NCBI GenBank assembly: GCA_015039365.1
Contig: WION01000069.1
Coordinates: 62,001 to 126,000, forward strand
Source: Amanita rubescens
Lineage: Eukaryota; Basidiomycota; Agaricomycetes; Agaricales; Amanitaceae
Direction: 5' to 3'
Length of the DNA stretch: 64,000 nt
Made by a program: the position numbers and the translations under genes
Notes under the pieces: model-generated
The model's database searches: none
What the model saw: the letters and a program-made list of their open reading frames with translations, nothing else
Told to the model about the DNA's origin: nothing
Shown here: positions 41,603-51,900 of the stretch, one piece after another
How positions within the stretch are numbered: the stretch's first letter is position 1
How the letters are laid out: the number at the start of each line of letters is the position of its first letter

Positions 41603-42520
41603 GGAGTGGCTCTTGTCCCTTCATCTTTTTTTCGCTTTTTTGAGATCTCTTACTTCACAATTTCATTTATATACTATATACTTTCAACACTTTAATGTCA
41701 AACTGTTGTTTTGCAATCCGTGTGCTTGAATCTGGGAAAGAAGTCGAAACGGCATATACATACATTGAAGGCACATGTTCTAAATATAGTTTTAGGCTGC
41801 ACCATCAGTGCCTGATGATCATTCCATGCCATTCTTGCGATGTATGGCACTCATTTCAGGCCTGGAAGTCTAGCATTGACTATAGCATGTATTTCCAGTA
41901 AGTAGACACGAAAGGCACCAGAAAAGCTGTCAAACGACACTCATATTGTCGGCAGCTTGGGTTACTTAATCTGATTGATGGGATCATTGCTAAAAAAAGG
42001 ACTGTCCAAAATAGCGTTCTTGCAAAGCCCATATTGCTCATATTGTCGCTCCTGTGTGCCTAATGACATATACCATGTGAAATTAGGTGTGTGGATGTGC
42101 TTGGATGTGAACGGCACATAAAAATCCTTTCGAACAATGCCCATATCGTGTGGGTGGGAAAGGGTTCATAAGTTTGATGGCATCACCTGTAAAAGGAAAG
42201 ACCTCTTGAAATGGCATTCTCGCAAAGTCCATATGGCTCCATGAGTCTTACAATATGTATTAGGATGCTACAAGTAGTCTCGGGTGAATGGCGTTAAAAA
42301 TAGCTTTCAGACGATGCCCATATTGCCTTATTTGGGCCTCAGGCGGCCTTGAAGCAGGTGTGGGAATAATATGATGGCGGTGTGCTAGATTTGGTAGCTT
42401 ATTAAGCATGCATCAGCACCCCTCCAAATCACTAAGTCAGGGCTTTGGGGCAGGTTATATTGCCAGTGCTGGAAATTCGGAGGATTTCAGCCTTTTGAAA
42501 GTGAGTCACATTGCTGTTAA
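41603..42520. other. non-coding interval
   Basis: No supported gene. Words such as GCCCATATTG and CGCAAAG(C/T)CCATAT recur at ~42015-42035, ~42135, ~42220 and ~42315, hinting at a diverged ~100-bp repeat. Confidence 0.35.
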
Positions 42521-42975
42521 CCCACTAATATTAGGCTAAAACCGAGGGAGATACAGGTGAGGTGGAGCCAGCGGCGTGTTACGCCCGACTCCCTTTTTTG
42601 GAGGGTGCCTGAACGACATTGTGTCTTCGGGTATTCGACTGCGTTTGTGGTTTGTGTTTGAAAATTTTAGGCTTTGCCTTACTACACCACGGGAGTGTAA
42701 AAAAGTGTAACAACCTTAGTGTTGTGAGGTTAGGTTAAGTCCGGTTAATTGCCCCAAAATTGATTAACTGTAACTGATCAATTAACTGATGACCCAGAAT
42801 TTCCTTAACCTTAACTGGACCGGTTATAACGGATTAAAATTATGTAATCTGGTAGAGCAGATTATTAGCATCATTTTAAGCCCCTATTCATGTAATTTGG
42901 ACCAGTGGTTCATGAGATATGAAGTGTTTTGTGAGTGATGTCAAGATAAGGTTTCCCATTAGCAATGTTGTCTAT

Positions 42976-43379
42976 TGACGAAAGGGAAACGCCCAGTAGC
43001 GCAGCGTCGAGGAGTTAAAGCGATAGCTTACCCGATGTGTACAGTAGCTGACCACTCAGCTGAGAAGATGGTGGTAGGAGGTTAAGAGAGCTTGTTACTA
43101 TTCTACGGTACATGGCAGGTTTATATACTGTCTGTGTCCTAATAGGTAACAACATAGGTAAATATATGTAACTACATATGTCATACTCATATATGGAAAT
43201 ATGGAGCTGCGCTGATGTCATGCGCAGCTATGGTGTCATATGGCGCCATCCGCAGTGAGGGTGACGCAAGCGTACTAGAACCTTCTACAAGGTTCTATCT
43301 ATATATATCCTAATCTGCTTAGTAAGCAGATAAGATAAGATCTCCTTGTTATCTTAGATTAGATAAGATAACTTCGTCA
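42976..43379 (-). repeat. 3' LTR of copia
   Basis: 404 bp. It contains perfect hairpins TAGAACCT/AGGTTCTA and ATCTGCTT/AAGCAGAT near the plus-strand right end. Short ORFs inside it recur exactly in the other LTR and are not genes. Confidence 0.95.
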
Positions 43380-43390
43380 CACCCCCTCGC
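43380..43390 (-). other. copia polypurine tract
   Basis: Minus sense GCGAGGGGGTG lies directly before the 3' LTR, just downstream of the polyprotein stop at 43395. Confidence 0.7.
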
Positions 43391-43394
43391 TAAG

Positions 43395-46300
43395 TCATCC
43401 CAGAATATTTATCCGCCATTTCTTCTTAATGAATTCTACTAGGAATTTGTTTTCATCCATTAATGTCTCTAAAAGATTCCACGAGTCTAACATATCAATG
43501 TCTTCTCGTTTAAAGGATCTTTTGATCTTTGACTGCCTTATAGGTTCGTATATCTTCATAATACGATCTCTAACTGGTTTTGGCAGAAGATCTTCTTTTC
43601 TATTCATGAACGTATCCTTTGGTATTTTCGGATCAAGCATATCACGAATGAAATTTTGTCGCTTGTTCGTATACATGAATGTTGCTTCGACTCCATTTAA
43701 CCCTTCGGCTGAAAGGTGTATCCAGTGACTTGCACTATGCATTTTGATAGTGGGATATGGAGTAACATTAACGGTTATTCCTAATTCATTTATAAAGAAC
43801 TGAATTTTCTCTCTATTCAAGTTCTTAGTCATTAAGTCCGCTATTTGTTGATTGGTGGGAACGTAATAAAGATTGATCTCTTTTTGTTCAACACGTTCTC
43901 TAATGTAATGATAGTGAATAGAAATGTGTTTTGATTTGTGCTGTTGTGCAGGGTTTGATGCCAGAAATATCGCACCCTGATTGTCGCAAAGAAGGTCAAT
44001 GCCGCCCAAGGGGAAACCTAATTCTTGGTATAGGTTTAGCACCCACATAATTTGACGTGAGGCATCGGACATTGCCATATATTCAGCTTCCGTTGATGAC
44101 AACGCAACTGTTTTCTGTTTTCGAGAAACCCAACAAACTGCACCCCCTGCCAAAGTCAAGGCATAGCCTGTAACCGAGACTCTAGTCTCTCTGTCCGACG
44201 CCCAATCTGCGTCTGCATAGGCAACGAAGCCTTTCCCATTTCTGGAATAGGTAATTCGTGTGTCAAGGGTGTGCGCTATATATTTTACTATATACAGTGC
44301 CCTTTGGATGTGGTCGTAAGATGGATTAACAGAAAATTGCGACATTAAAATAACAGCATAAGCAATATCAGGCCTAGTTCCTAAGGCGAGATATAATAAT
44401 GATCCAATTATTTGTTGATAATAGGATCTATCTTCGGAGGATGCTTCAGAGGTGTTTTTAGCAGGTACATATCCTGCAGGTAAAGGAGTTGACACCGGCT
44501 TGCAATTTAACAAGCCAAAGCGTTCGACGACTGTCTTTGCATAGGCAGCTTGATCTATTACAAGCGTACCAATCGCTCGGTCGTAATTGATTCTAATGCC
44601 CAAGTATTCTTTGACTTTTCCTAGGTCTCGACATTCCCACATTTTCATAAACTCCTTTTTGATATATGAAATTGTTTCGTTTTTGTCTCCCATGAAAAGT
44701 ATATCGTCCACATATATTACGCATATGGTAATATCTTTATCTGTGGTTCTGACATATATGCCAGAGTCGGCTAAGCATCGTTTAAATCCTAGGGACTTCA
44801 AGGATTTGTCTGCTTGTTTATTCCAAGCGTACGATGCTTGTTTTAAGCCATAAATAGCTTTCTTAAGTTTATAAACTTTAGATTCTTGTCCTTTAATGAT
44901 GAAACCTTCTGGTTGTTGCATATATATTTCCTCGTCTAAGTCGCCATAGAGGAAAGCAGTTTTAACGTCAAGTGCTTCAATATCCCAATTTTCTAAAGCA
45001 CTTGTTGCCAGAAGAAGTCTAATGGTTTCATATCTCGCTACCGGCGAGAATGTTTCATCATAATCCAATCCCGGGCGTTGGCTAAAGCCTTTGGCGACAA
45101 GTCGTGCCTTTTTACGGCCATCCGACTTAATATCATAAACCCAACGACACTTTATTGGGTTACGCCCTTTTGGTAATTCCATTAATTCCCATATATCTCT
45201 ATTCTGAAGAGATTTGAACTCGTCTTCCATAGCAGTTCGCCACTGCTTATATAGATCAATATTTTCACCTTTGATCTTATATATATCCCTATATTGATAC
45301 GTTCGAATTTCTTCTCTTGGTATCATATTCATGAGTAAGAAATGCATGAAGTCATTTCCACACTCTTTGATCATCCTAGCCATCGTTGCCTTGGGATCTA
45401 TATCCATAGATCTTGAGGGTGGTGTTTTAGCAGTTGGATTGAAACGTGCAGCCGCATCCTTATTTGGGATACGACCACCAAAGTCATTCTCGTAATTGTC
45501 AATCTGATATTTAATCAGATCTCTTTGTCTGAGAATTTCTTTTTCTATTTCAACTGCTTTCTTTTCACCATACGCATTGTCTTTACGTATAATTGGCTTG
45601 GGAACACGATTAGATCTTCGGGGAACTACTGCCGGTGGGGGTACCACTGGAGTGGGTTCATTTAGCCTCTGTCTACTACGAGGTCTATGAGATCTATCTA
45701 AAGATTTGGATCTTTCTCTGCGTTTTCCCATGGCTTTGGATGATGGTTTAATTGTTTCAGGGATATAATCTGCTGGATTTATAGGCTTTTGAACGGTTGA
45801 TCGTTTGCCAAATTCCTCTCTAACTTTATTAAAAGTTAGATCTGGCATCGGAATTTGTTCATCAATTTCCTTTTTAAATTCAGAGATTGGTTTACGATCT
45901 TTACTATTTTGTTCAAGATTCCTATCTGGTGCGAATCTTTCTGCAAGTCTTCTTCTAATATCCAAGACTTGTTCTCTAGTATTCGTACGTGGTGGACTTC
46001 TGTCAGGGATGAATTTTTTAAGGATCTCATCCGCATTGCGTCTACGAATTTCTATATTCGTGTGCCTGTCACGAAGTCCACTGTTCTGTTCCAGCAGGCG
46101 AGTTCTTTCTCCTGCTTCAAGGTCCTCTAGTTCATCGTCAATGTTCCTCATGGTTTCTTGGAATCTCCTTCTAAGATCATCCATGGTGGAACCTTTTCTG
46201 ATATCAGGACTATCCGGTTTATCAGCTTCATCCGGTGTTGGACTACGAGATTTTAATCCCCAAGACGGAGTTTTAAGGCCATCTGATAGGGGTGATAAAG

Positions 46301-49300
46301 ATTCTCGTTTTACTGATGCCGGTTTATCGCCCGAGTGACCGGAGCTGGAGCTTGAGTCGCTTTCAGGATCTCCTCCCTCTACAGAGTCAGCTGGTAGAGG
46401 AGATTGTGTGCGCCTGCGACCAAGTTGTCTTCCCCTAACAGGGGAAGGGGATGGAATACCATTATTAGTGTCTCGATTATCGAGAAGGATTGGTGCAAGA
46501 TCTTTAGTAATAATAATATCACTTTTTCCTTTACGAGGAAATCTGTCTTCAAAGAATGTGGCTTGGGCGGATATGACTAGTGTATTATTGGAATCCATAA
46601 ATTTATATGCTTTTGATCCTAGTTCATACCCGACAAAGGTCATAAGTTCTGATTTTGGAGATAGTTTATCAGAACGTTTTTCAACTGGGATAAAGACCCA
46701 AGCTTCACATCCAAATACTTTAAAGTATTGAACGTCAGGAAGGGAACTGTATAAAAGTTCCCAAGGCGTTTTCCAGTTGCCACGCACAATTGGGGTTCTA
46801 TTGTATACGTGTACAGCTGTTTCGATTGAAAATTCCCACCATGATCTTGGTATACATGCATCGAGCCGCATAGCTTCAGACTTATCGTTTAAGGTCTGAA
46901 TCATCCGTTCGGCTCGTCCATTTTGCTGATGTATATGAGGTGCCGATGTTTGGTGTTGAATGCCATTTTTGTCAAGGAAATTTTTAAAGGCTTTATTTAC
47001 GAATTCCCCCCCTCGATCGGAACGGAGGTAGAGTATTCGTTTGTTAAGTGCAGAAACTTTTGTGAACCATCGCTGGAACACTTCAGTTGTATCTGACTTG
47101 TGTTTAAGGAATCCAATCCATACATATGATGAATAATCATCGACCACAACAAGTATGTACTTGTATTTGTGATAAGACTGAGTTGGAAACTCTTTTAAGT
47201 CTATGTGGATCATTTCAAGCGGACGTGATGCCCGCTTTTTAGATTCTTTGTAAGTTTTTGCCTTCATTTTTCCTTTTAAGCATCCTTCACATCGAAGATT
47301 TGGGGATGGTTTGGGAAGATCGCCTTTTTCAAACCCTTTTACGTGTCCTTTTAGATGTTGGAACACATCTTTACCAGGGTGACCTAGACGTTTATGCCAT
47401 ATATCGTACGTTGATACACTTTCATTTACTGTATAAGTTTCAACAGGTGGAGCCTTATCAACGTGTGTATATGTATTGACAGATTCTCTTTCAAAGAATG
47501 GTGGCACTTTGTGGACGTTTTTATGAATGATACGTCCTGTGCATAAAGTTAATGTATCTTGATTGCGATAACTTGCTTCAAGATATATTTCCTTTTTACC
47601 ATCTTTATAGGAAAAGGTGATCCGTTGATCGTCTTGTGACGCCAGTAACCCTTGCTTACACAACATGCCATTCGAAACAAGTCGTATGTTAAGACGCGGC
47701 ATGTATAACACGGGGTACAGTTTCACAAGGTGATTTGTTCCATTAGATAATTTATGAATAAAAATAACAGTGCCTTGTCCAATTAGATCGGATGTGCCAT
47801 CTGCTGTTTTTACCAGTTTTACTTTATCAAAAGGTTTATAATCTGAAAAATCGTTCAGATTAAAGGTAAAATGCTCAGATGCACCAGAGTCACACATCCA
47901 TAGTGTTTCTCCAGTCCGTTCTGTACAACAGGAAGGACATTTGCAATTGTCCGTTCTACCAGCACATGTTATGTGCTGATGTTGATTTCCTGTTGTATGC
48001 ATTGGATAGGCGACATGAACCTTATTTTTATAGTTTGGATTTATAGGGCTAACTCTCATTGGGACGTTTTTAGATTTACATGAATTTTTATTACATTCCA
48101 TGTTATATACAATTACAGAATCTGAGATTGTTTTACATACGTCCACTGAATAAGAGTTAGCCCAATCCGTACTAAAATAAGATTTTACCCACTCGTCGTT
48201 ATAGTAATCATCATATGCAGAATCATCATAATTCTTCATATCATAATCGTCAAAAGCCGTGAAGTTATCATTCGGCTGATCATCATATGCCCCTTCTATA
48301 AGGGGTTCTTCTTGCATGGGAGTAACTTCTTCTATTCTCCCAGTGGACGATCCTTGTACGAATGGTACAATGGAATGGTGGCCAAGAATGGCCGGTGCAG
48401 CAGTATACTGAGTTTGGTTTTGCCCAGTATAGGTCATGCCAGTGGTTACTTGATGAGCGTCAGCACGTGCTGCCGCTCGGTTTGCCTTCGCAGTTTGGCG
48501 AAGTTGCCTATTACGTTGCCAGTTACGGCCACGTGTTTGATTGGTCATTTGACCCTGCCACTGCTGCTGTTGCTCCGGTAACCTCGGAGCGTTACCAGCT
48601 CCCATTGTTGGTTGCTGATTTTGTGGTGTGTATGGTTGGAAACCACCACGACCACGTCCACGGCCACGGAATCCTCCGCGGCCTCGTCCACGTCCTCGCC
48701 CACGACCTTGCCAGGGTGCCTGTCCACCAATCCTTTGTTGCAGGTCACCCCGCGCCATTTGTGCGGTCGTATGTGCGACACTTGAGTGTCGCCTTCTCCA
48801 TTCTTCCCTAATCTGAATTGCAACGTGCTGAACTGTTAGGCCAGCTGCCGGTGCGGTTGCCAAAACGGCTCCTACAAAATTGTCCCAACGATGCGGAACT
48901 CCGCGGACAATTATCATCGCTTTTTGTTCTTCGGGTAGCGAGAAACCCTGTCCAGATAATCGCTCAAATTTGGCGATAATTTCATTAAGGGACTGTTCAG
49001 GGTCCCTTCTTTCATCAAGCTTCCAATCCAGGGCAGCCTGGAATTCGTTGAAGGTACCAGTTCGGCCGGTATCTCCGTATCTCTGTCGCAAGGCGACCCA
49101 AAGGACCCTTGCATTGAGATGAGCCCCTGTGTCGTATATCTCCGCAATAGAATCGCTTAAACGGAGCATAATCGAGCCTAGGGCTTTCTCATTATCAGAG
49201 AGCCACTCTAAATATGAGTCTCTCTGATCTAGTAGAGCTTGAATATTTGCCGGTATTGGGGCCAGCAGAGGAGCTTCACCGGCTTCTGCAGGTAATACAG

Positions 49301-49490
49301 CATCGAAGTCATGAGCTTCGAGCGTTGCCTGCTCGGTGGCGTTTAGATCTAGGGGTTGGATAAAGGAATCTCTCATGTATTTATAGATTCCTTTTACTTG
49401 TAAGTAGGCCGTCATTTTGCGAGCCCACAAGCGGTAATTGTCTCCCTTAAGTAAGGGGACAGTGGAGAGTGATGCTGAATCTTCGGACAT
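43395..49490 (-). CDS. copia Gag-Pol polyprotein, 2031 aa, intact
   Basis: Approximate residues: Gag N-domain 1-250 with LWARKMTAYLQVKGIYKYM and the UBN2-like LNEIIAKFERLSGQGFSL; an RGG-type Gly/Arg block ~257-285; protease MCDSGASEHF ~532; GAG-pre-integrase HHCC IWHKRLGHPGKD ~697; integrase with VVVDDYSS, LRSDRGGEF ~823 and NGRAERMIQ ~857; a charged linker ~980-1380; reverse transcriptase from WRTAMEDEFKSLQ ~1417 to YVDDILFMG ~1592; RNase H ADADWASD ~1758 and SSTEAEYMA; and a ~150-residue C-terminal extension after RNase H. All catalytic motifs are intact. No CCHC knuckle is visible in Gag, and the RGG block may bind RNA instead. The ATG at 49490 lies 6 nt after and in frame with the ORF1 stop. 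Confidence 0.95.
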   Translation of the reverse strand: MSEDSASLSTVPLLKGDNYRLWARKMTAYLQVKGIYKYMRDSFIQPLDLNATEQATLEAHDFDAVLPAEAGEAPLLAPIPANIQALLDQRDSYLEWLSDNEKALGSIMLRLSDSIAEIYDTGAHLNARVLWVALRQRYGDTGRTGTFNEFQAALDWKLDERRDPEQSLNEIIAKFERLSGQGFSLPEEQKAMIIVRGVPHRWDNFVGAVLATAPAAGLTVQHVAIQIREEWRRRHSSVAHTTAQMARGDLQQRIGGQAPWQGRGRGRGRGRGGFRGRGRGRGGFQPYTPQNQQPTMGAGNAPRLPEQQQQWQGQMTNQTRGRNWQRNRQLRQTAKANRAAARADAHQVTTGMTYTGQNQTQYTAAPAILGHHSIVPFVQGSSTGRIEEVTPMQEEPLIEGAYDDQPNDNFTAFDDYDMKNYDDSAYDDYYNDEWVKSYFSTDWANSYSVDVCKTISDSVIVYNMECNKNSCKSKNVPMRVSPINPNYKNKVHVAYPMHTTGNQHQHITCAGRTDNCKCPSCCTERTGETLWMCDSGASEHFTFNLNDFSDYKPFDKVKLVKTADGTSDLIGQGTVIFIHKLSNGTNHLVKLYPVLYMPRLNIRLVSNGMLCKQGLLASQDDQRITFSYKDGKKEIYLEASYRNQDTLTLCTGRIIHKNVHKVPPFFERESVNTYTHVDKAPPVETYTVNESVSTYDIWHKRLGHPGKDVFQHLKGHVKGFEKGDLPKPSPNLRCEGCLKGKMKAKTYKESKKRASRPLEMIHIDLKEFPTQSYHKYKYILVVVDDYSSYVWIGFLKHKSDTTEVFQRWFTKVSALNKRILYLRSDRGGEFVNKAFKNFLDKNGIQHQTSAPHIHQQNGRAERMIQTLNDKSEAMRLDACIPRSWWEFSIETAVHVYNRTPIVRGNWKTPWELLYSSLPDVQYFKVFGCEAWVFIPVEKRSDKLSPKSELMTFVGYELGSKAYKFMDSNNTLVISAQATFFEDRFPRKGKSDIIITKDLAPILLDNRDTNNGIPSPSPVRGRQLGRRRTQSPLPADSVEGGDPESDSSSSSGHSGDKPASVKRESLSPLSDGLKTPSWGLKSRSPTPDEADKPDSPDIRKGSTMDDLRRRFQETMRNIDDELEDLEAGERTRLLEQNSGLRDRHTNIEIRRRNADEILKKFIPDRSPPRTNTREQVLDIRRRLAERFAPDRNLEQNSKDRKPISEFKKEIDEQIPMPDLTFNKVREEFGKRSTVQKPINPADYIPETIKPSSKAMGKRRERSKSLDRSHRPRSRQRLNEPTPVVPPPAVVPRRSNRVPKPIIRKDNAYGEKKAVEIEKEILRQRDLIKYQIDNYENDFGGRIPNKDAAARFNPTAKTPPSRSMDIDPKATMARMIKECGNDFMHFLLMNMIPREEIRTYQYRDIYKIKGENIDLYKQWRTAMEDEFKSLQNRDIWELMELPKGRNPIKCRWVYDIKSDGRKKARLVAKGFSQRPGLDYDETFSPVARYETIRLLLATSALENWDIEALDVKTAFLYGDLDEEIYMQQPEGFIIKGQESKVYKLKKAIYGLKQASYAWNKQADKSLKSLGFKRCLADSGIYVRTTDKDITICVIYVDDILFMGDKNETISYIKKEFMKMWECRDLGKVKEYLGIRINYDRAIGTLVIDQAAYAKTVVERFGLLNCKPVSTPLPAGYVPAKNTSEASSEDRSYYQQIIGSLLYLALGTRPDIAYAVILMSQFSVNPSYDHIQRALYIVKYIAHTLDTRITYSRNGKGFVAYADADWASDRETRVSVTGYALTLAGGAVCWVSRKQKTVALSSTEAEYMAMSDASRQIMWVLNLYQELGFPLGGIDLLCDNQGAIFLASNPAQQHKSKHISIHYHYIRERVEQKEINLYYVPTNQQIADLMTKNLNREKIQFFINELGITVNVTPYPTIKMHSASHWIHLSAEGLNGVEATFMYTNKRQNFIRDMLDPKIPKDTFMNRKEDLLPKPVRDRIMKIYEPIRQSKIKRSFKREDIDMLDSWNLLETLMDENKFLVEFIKKKWRINILG

Positions 49491-49496
49491 CTTTCT

Positions 49497-50060
49497 TTAG
49501 ATAACGAAGATTGAGAGTGATGCGAGGAATGCGGCAATAAAGAGTTGTAAAAAGGTTCTTCGGAACCTTTGTTGGATGATGATATGGTTTTGTTCAGATA
49601 ATGAACTGAACGAACTTGAGTCGTGTTGCGAGAACGGTTCTACCTCGCTATAATCAGGTCCTCGATCTTCGATTAAAGATCTTCGGAACTGGATTTCGTC
49701 GGTTAATGTGAAACCGGATCGAAATGTGTCAGTTTCAAGTCTGTACTGACGATTTATCAGTGAGGTGTGGACACCTGCTGAATGACGAGCTGTTCCTGGT
49801 AAATATACAGGAAGCGGAGTATCTGCTCTTGGAACGTAATAATCGTTTGGATCACGATCTAATTCGTCCTCGGATGATGAAGCAGATGGATATGTGGGTA
49901 CTATCCGGTTAACTGGCCGGGTAGTAATTCGAGCTGAACTGCTTGCAAAGTTTGCAGTTAGCGATTCAAGTTCACTGTCGGATGATGAACTTGGGAATAG
50001 GTTATTTAACCTATTTAAGTCTTCTGCTAATCTATTATATCTTCTGGCTCGACGGCTCAT
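49497..50060 (-). CDS. copia ORF1, 187 aa, acidic with C-terminal membrane segment
   Basis: Upstream ORF of the copia element, Ser/Asp/Glu-rich (LFPSSSSDSELESLTANF), ending in a hydrophobic tail (FLQLFIAAFLASLSIFVI) that looks like a tail anchor. It ends in TAA and is followed by AGA AAG ATG in the same frame as the polyprotein, so readthrough or termination-reinitiation could link the two. I recognise no family. The ORF is intact in an otherwise intact element, which argues that it is expressed. Confidence 0.6.
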   Translation of the reverse strand: MSRRARRYNRLAEDLNRLNNLFPSSSSDSELESLTANFASSSARITTRPVNRIVPTYPSASSSEDELDRDPNDYYVPRADTPLPVYLPGTARHSAGVHTSLINRQYRLETDTFRSGFTLTDEIQFRRSLIEDRGPDYSEVEPFSQHDSSSFSSLSEQNHIIIQQRFRRTFLQLFIAAFLASLSIFVI

Positions 50061-50872
50061 AGGCTGGAGCGAAGATTTATATCTAAAATTGGAATAATTA
50101 ATGAGGTGTCATTACGAAAACGACAACAACCCATTCGTGCAGCTTATGAGCTGCTCCAGGTATTGACATGCCTGGACGCCACCACCTTGGACGTGTACCC
50201 GTGTGTGTGAATGTGCTACCTGTAAGAGATGACATGCATATGGTCCTGGAACTGGGAGCGCGCAAAACGGCATTTCTCCCCTGGATCCCCTTGAACGGGG
50301 GAGAACAGTTTGTTCCAGGAATAGAAATAGCTTCTGGTCCATAAACCCCCCAGACAGCTATGTAAGCACGACCGGTAAACAATATGAAGCTATCTAGATA
50401 GGATTGTGGGTTCACCACAGAGCCTAAACTTAGAATGTTCCTATAGAACATTCCGACTAGAGGAGTCCCTAAGGGTGCATCCTCAATAGACTGCGTGTAC
50501 CACCCCAAATGGGATGTCAGCACGTCCTTTATACTAGAATAGCTATTTACGAGCCATATTGTATTCTAAAGCCTCCAATGGGCTTATGATGTTATATCGT
50601 GCATTAATACCCCAATCACGTCACGGAGGGCAAGTAAAACTCCGTGGGGGTCAGGGTTGCCATGCCAGCCCTGAGAAACGTAGGATGTACCCTTATCCCT
50701 GGGTGTCTAGGAGATCCCCCTTAGCCCTAGGGTCCGGGCGCATGTCATTAGCTCTTATAACAGGTGCAAGGGTTAGCTGTAATCAACGGTGCTACAAGTA
50801 CACAGACCCGCACGATACTATACCTGTGTTCACACATCGCGTACGTCGTTGGCGATAGCGTCGACAAGCAAT
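50061..50872 (-). other. copia 5' leader
   Basis: An ~810-nt leader between primer site and ORF1. It contains a 141-codon minus ORF (50098-50523) with no recognisable domain, plus an overlapping 76-codon ORF; neither is convincing. A leader of this length may hold packaging or translation-control structure. Confidence 0.4.
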
Positions 50873-50893
50873 ACCATGTCGGGGCCCATAACC
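50873..50893 (-). other. copia primer binding site, half-tRNA(iMet) type
   Basis: The minus strand reads GGTTATGGGCCC directly after the 5' LTR. Its complement GGGCCCATAACC matches the anticodon arm of initiator methionine tRNA with at most one change from the fungal sequence I remember. Drosophila copia primes from such a 5' half of tRNA(iMet). Confidence 0.6.
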
Positions 50894-51297
50894 TGACGAA
50901 AGGGAAACGCCCAGTAGCGCAGCGTCGAGGAGTTAAAGCGATAGCTTACCCGATGTGTACAGTAGCTGACCACTCAGCTGAGAAGATGGTGGTAGGAGGT
51001 TAAGAGAGCTTGTTACTATTCTACGGTACATGGCAGGTTTATATACTGTCTGTGTCCTAATAGGTAACAACATAGGTAAATATATGTAACTACATATGTC
51101 ATACTCATATATGGAAATATGGAGCTGCGCTGATGTCATGCGCAGCTATGGTGTCATATGGCGCCATCCGCAGTGAGGGTGACGCAAGCGTACTAGAACC
51201 TTCTACAAGGTTCTATCTATATATATCCTAATCTGCTTAGTAAGCAGATAAGATAAGATCTCCTTGTTATCTTAGATTAGATAAGATAACTTCGTCA
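50894..51297 (-). repeat. 5' LTR of copia
   Basis: 404 bp, identical by eye to 42976-43379. Confidence 0.95.
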
Positions 51298-51900
51298 TCT
51301 ATGATGCTCATAACTGATCAATATAAGTCAGAAACAAGTCCCAAATGCCAACAGCCTATGTCAGAAGTATATTGTCCAATACAGAATGATAAACATAATG
51401 AAAATTGCATATAAATTAGAGCCTCATGACAGCCATGCAAAACTTTGCTCCTCATCAGCATCCCAGAGAACTATGTTTCTGAGTGTGGTGAGGGAAATAG
51501 CTAGCAGATTGAACATGAGAAACTAATTGTATATTGCTTTTTGCATGTCATGGACCACATTGCTAATGAGAAACACAATAATTTGACATCCCTTCACAAA
51601 ATACTTCATATCTCATGAACCACTGGGCCAAATTACATGAATAAGGGCTCAAAATGAAGCTAAGGACCTGCTCTACAAGATTGCACAATTTAACCGGTCA
51701 TAACCGGTCCGGTTAAGGTTAGGGAAAGGGCCTAACCTTAACTGATAATTAACTGGTTGAGCAGTTAGGTTCAGTTAAGTTACGGTTAATTGCGGTTACA
51801 TAACTTAACCTCCAATCACTAAACAACCTTGGGGTTGTTATGCTTAAGATACAACTGGAAAGTCGTATCTTGAAGTTCTTGTATGAGAACTAGATGTAAT

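Larger units (their letters stand above)
42976..51297 (-). mobile_element. Ty1/copia retrotransposon, apparently intact, TSD TCTAT
   Basis: Two 404-bp LTRs (42976-43379 and 50894-51297, TGACGAA...TTCGTCA) that I read as identical, with perfect 5-bp duplications TCTAT at 42971-42975 and 51298-51302. Minus-strand order: 5' LTR, primer site, ~830-nt leader, ORF1 (187 aa), polyprotein (2031 aa), polypurine tract, 3' LTR. Integrase precedes reverse transcriptase, so it belongs to Ty1/copia. Identical LTRs and open ORFs indicate a very recent, possibly active insertion. Confidence 0.95.
42718..51821. mobile_element. hAT-type MITE (~777 bp net) split by copia
   Basis: Ends TAGTG...AGGTTA on both sides (left TAGTGTTGTGAGGTTAGG; right, reverse complement, TAGTGATTGGAGGTTAAG). 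A perfect 8-bp duplication AACAACCT lies at 42710-42717 and 51822-51829, and removing the insert restores an LTR hairpin of element D. The inverted arms are ~260 bp (42718-42973 against 51548-51821). The copia element at 42976-51297 lies inside the left part. Confidence 0.75.

Noticed and set aside
50098..50523. 141-codon ORF in the copia leader as a third copia protein
   Set aside because: No recognisable feature, an overlapping alternative ORF, and no family precedent; kept only as part of the leader description.
43015..51139. Identical 68-codon minus ORFs at 43015-43221 and 50933-51139
   Set aside because: They lie inside the two copia LTRs and are the same LTR sequence, with no sign of translation.
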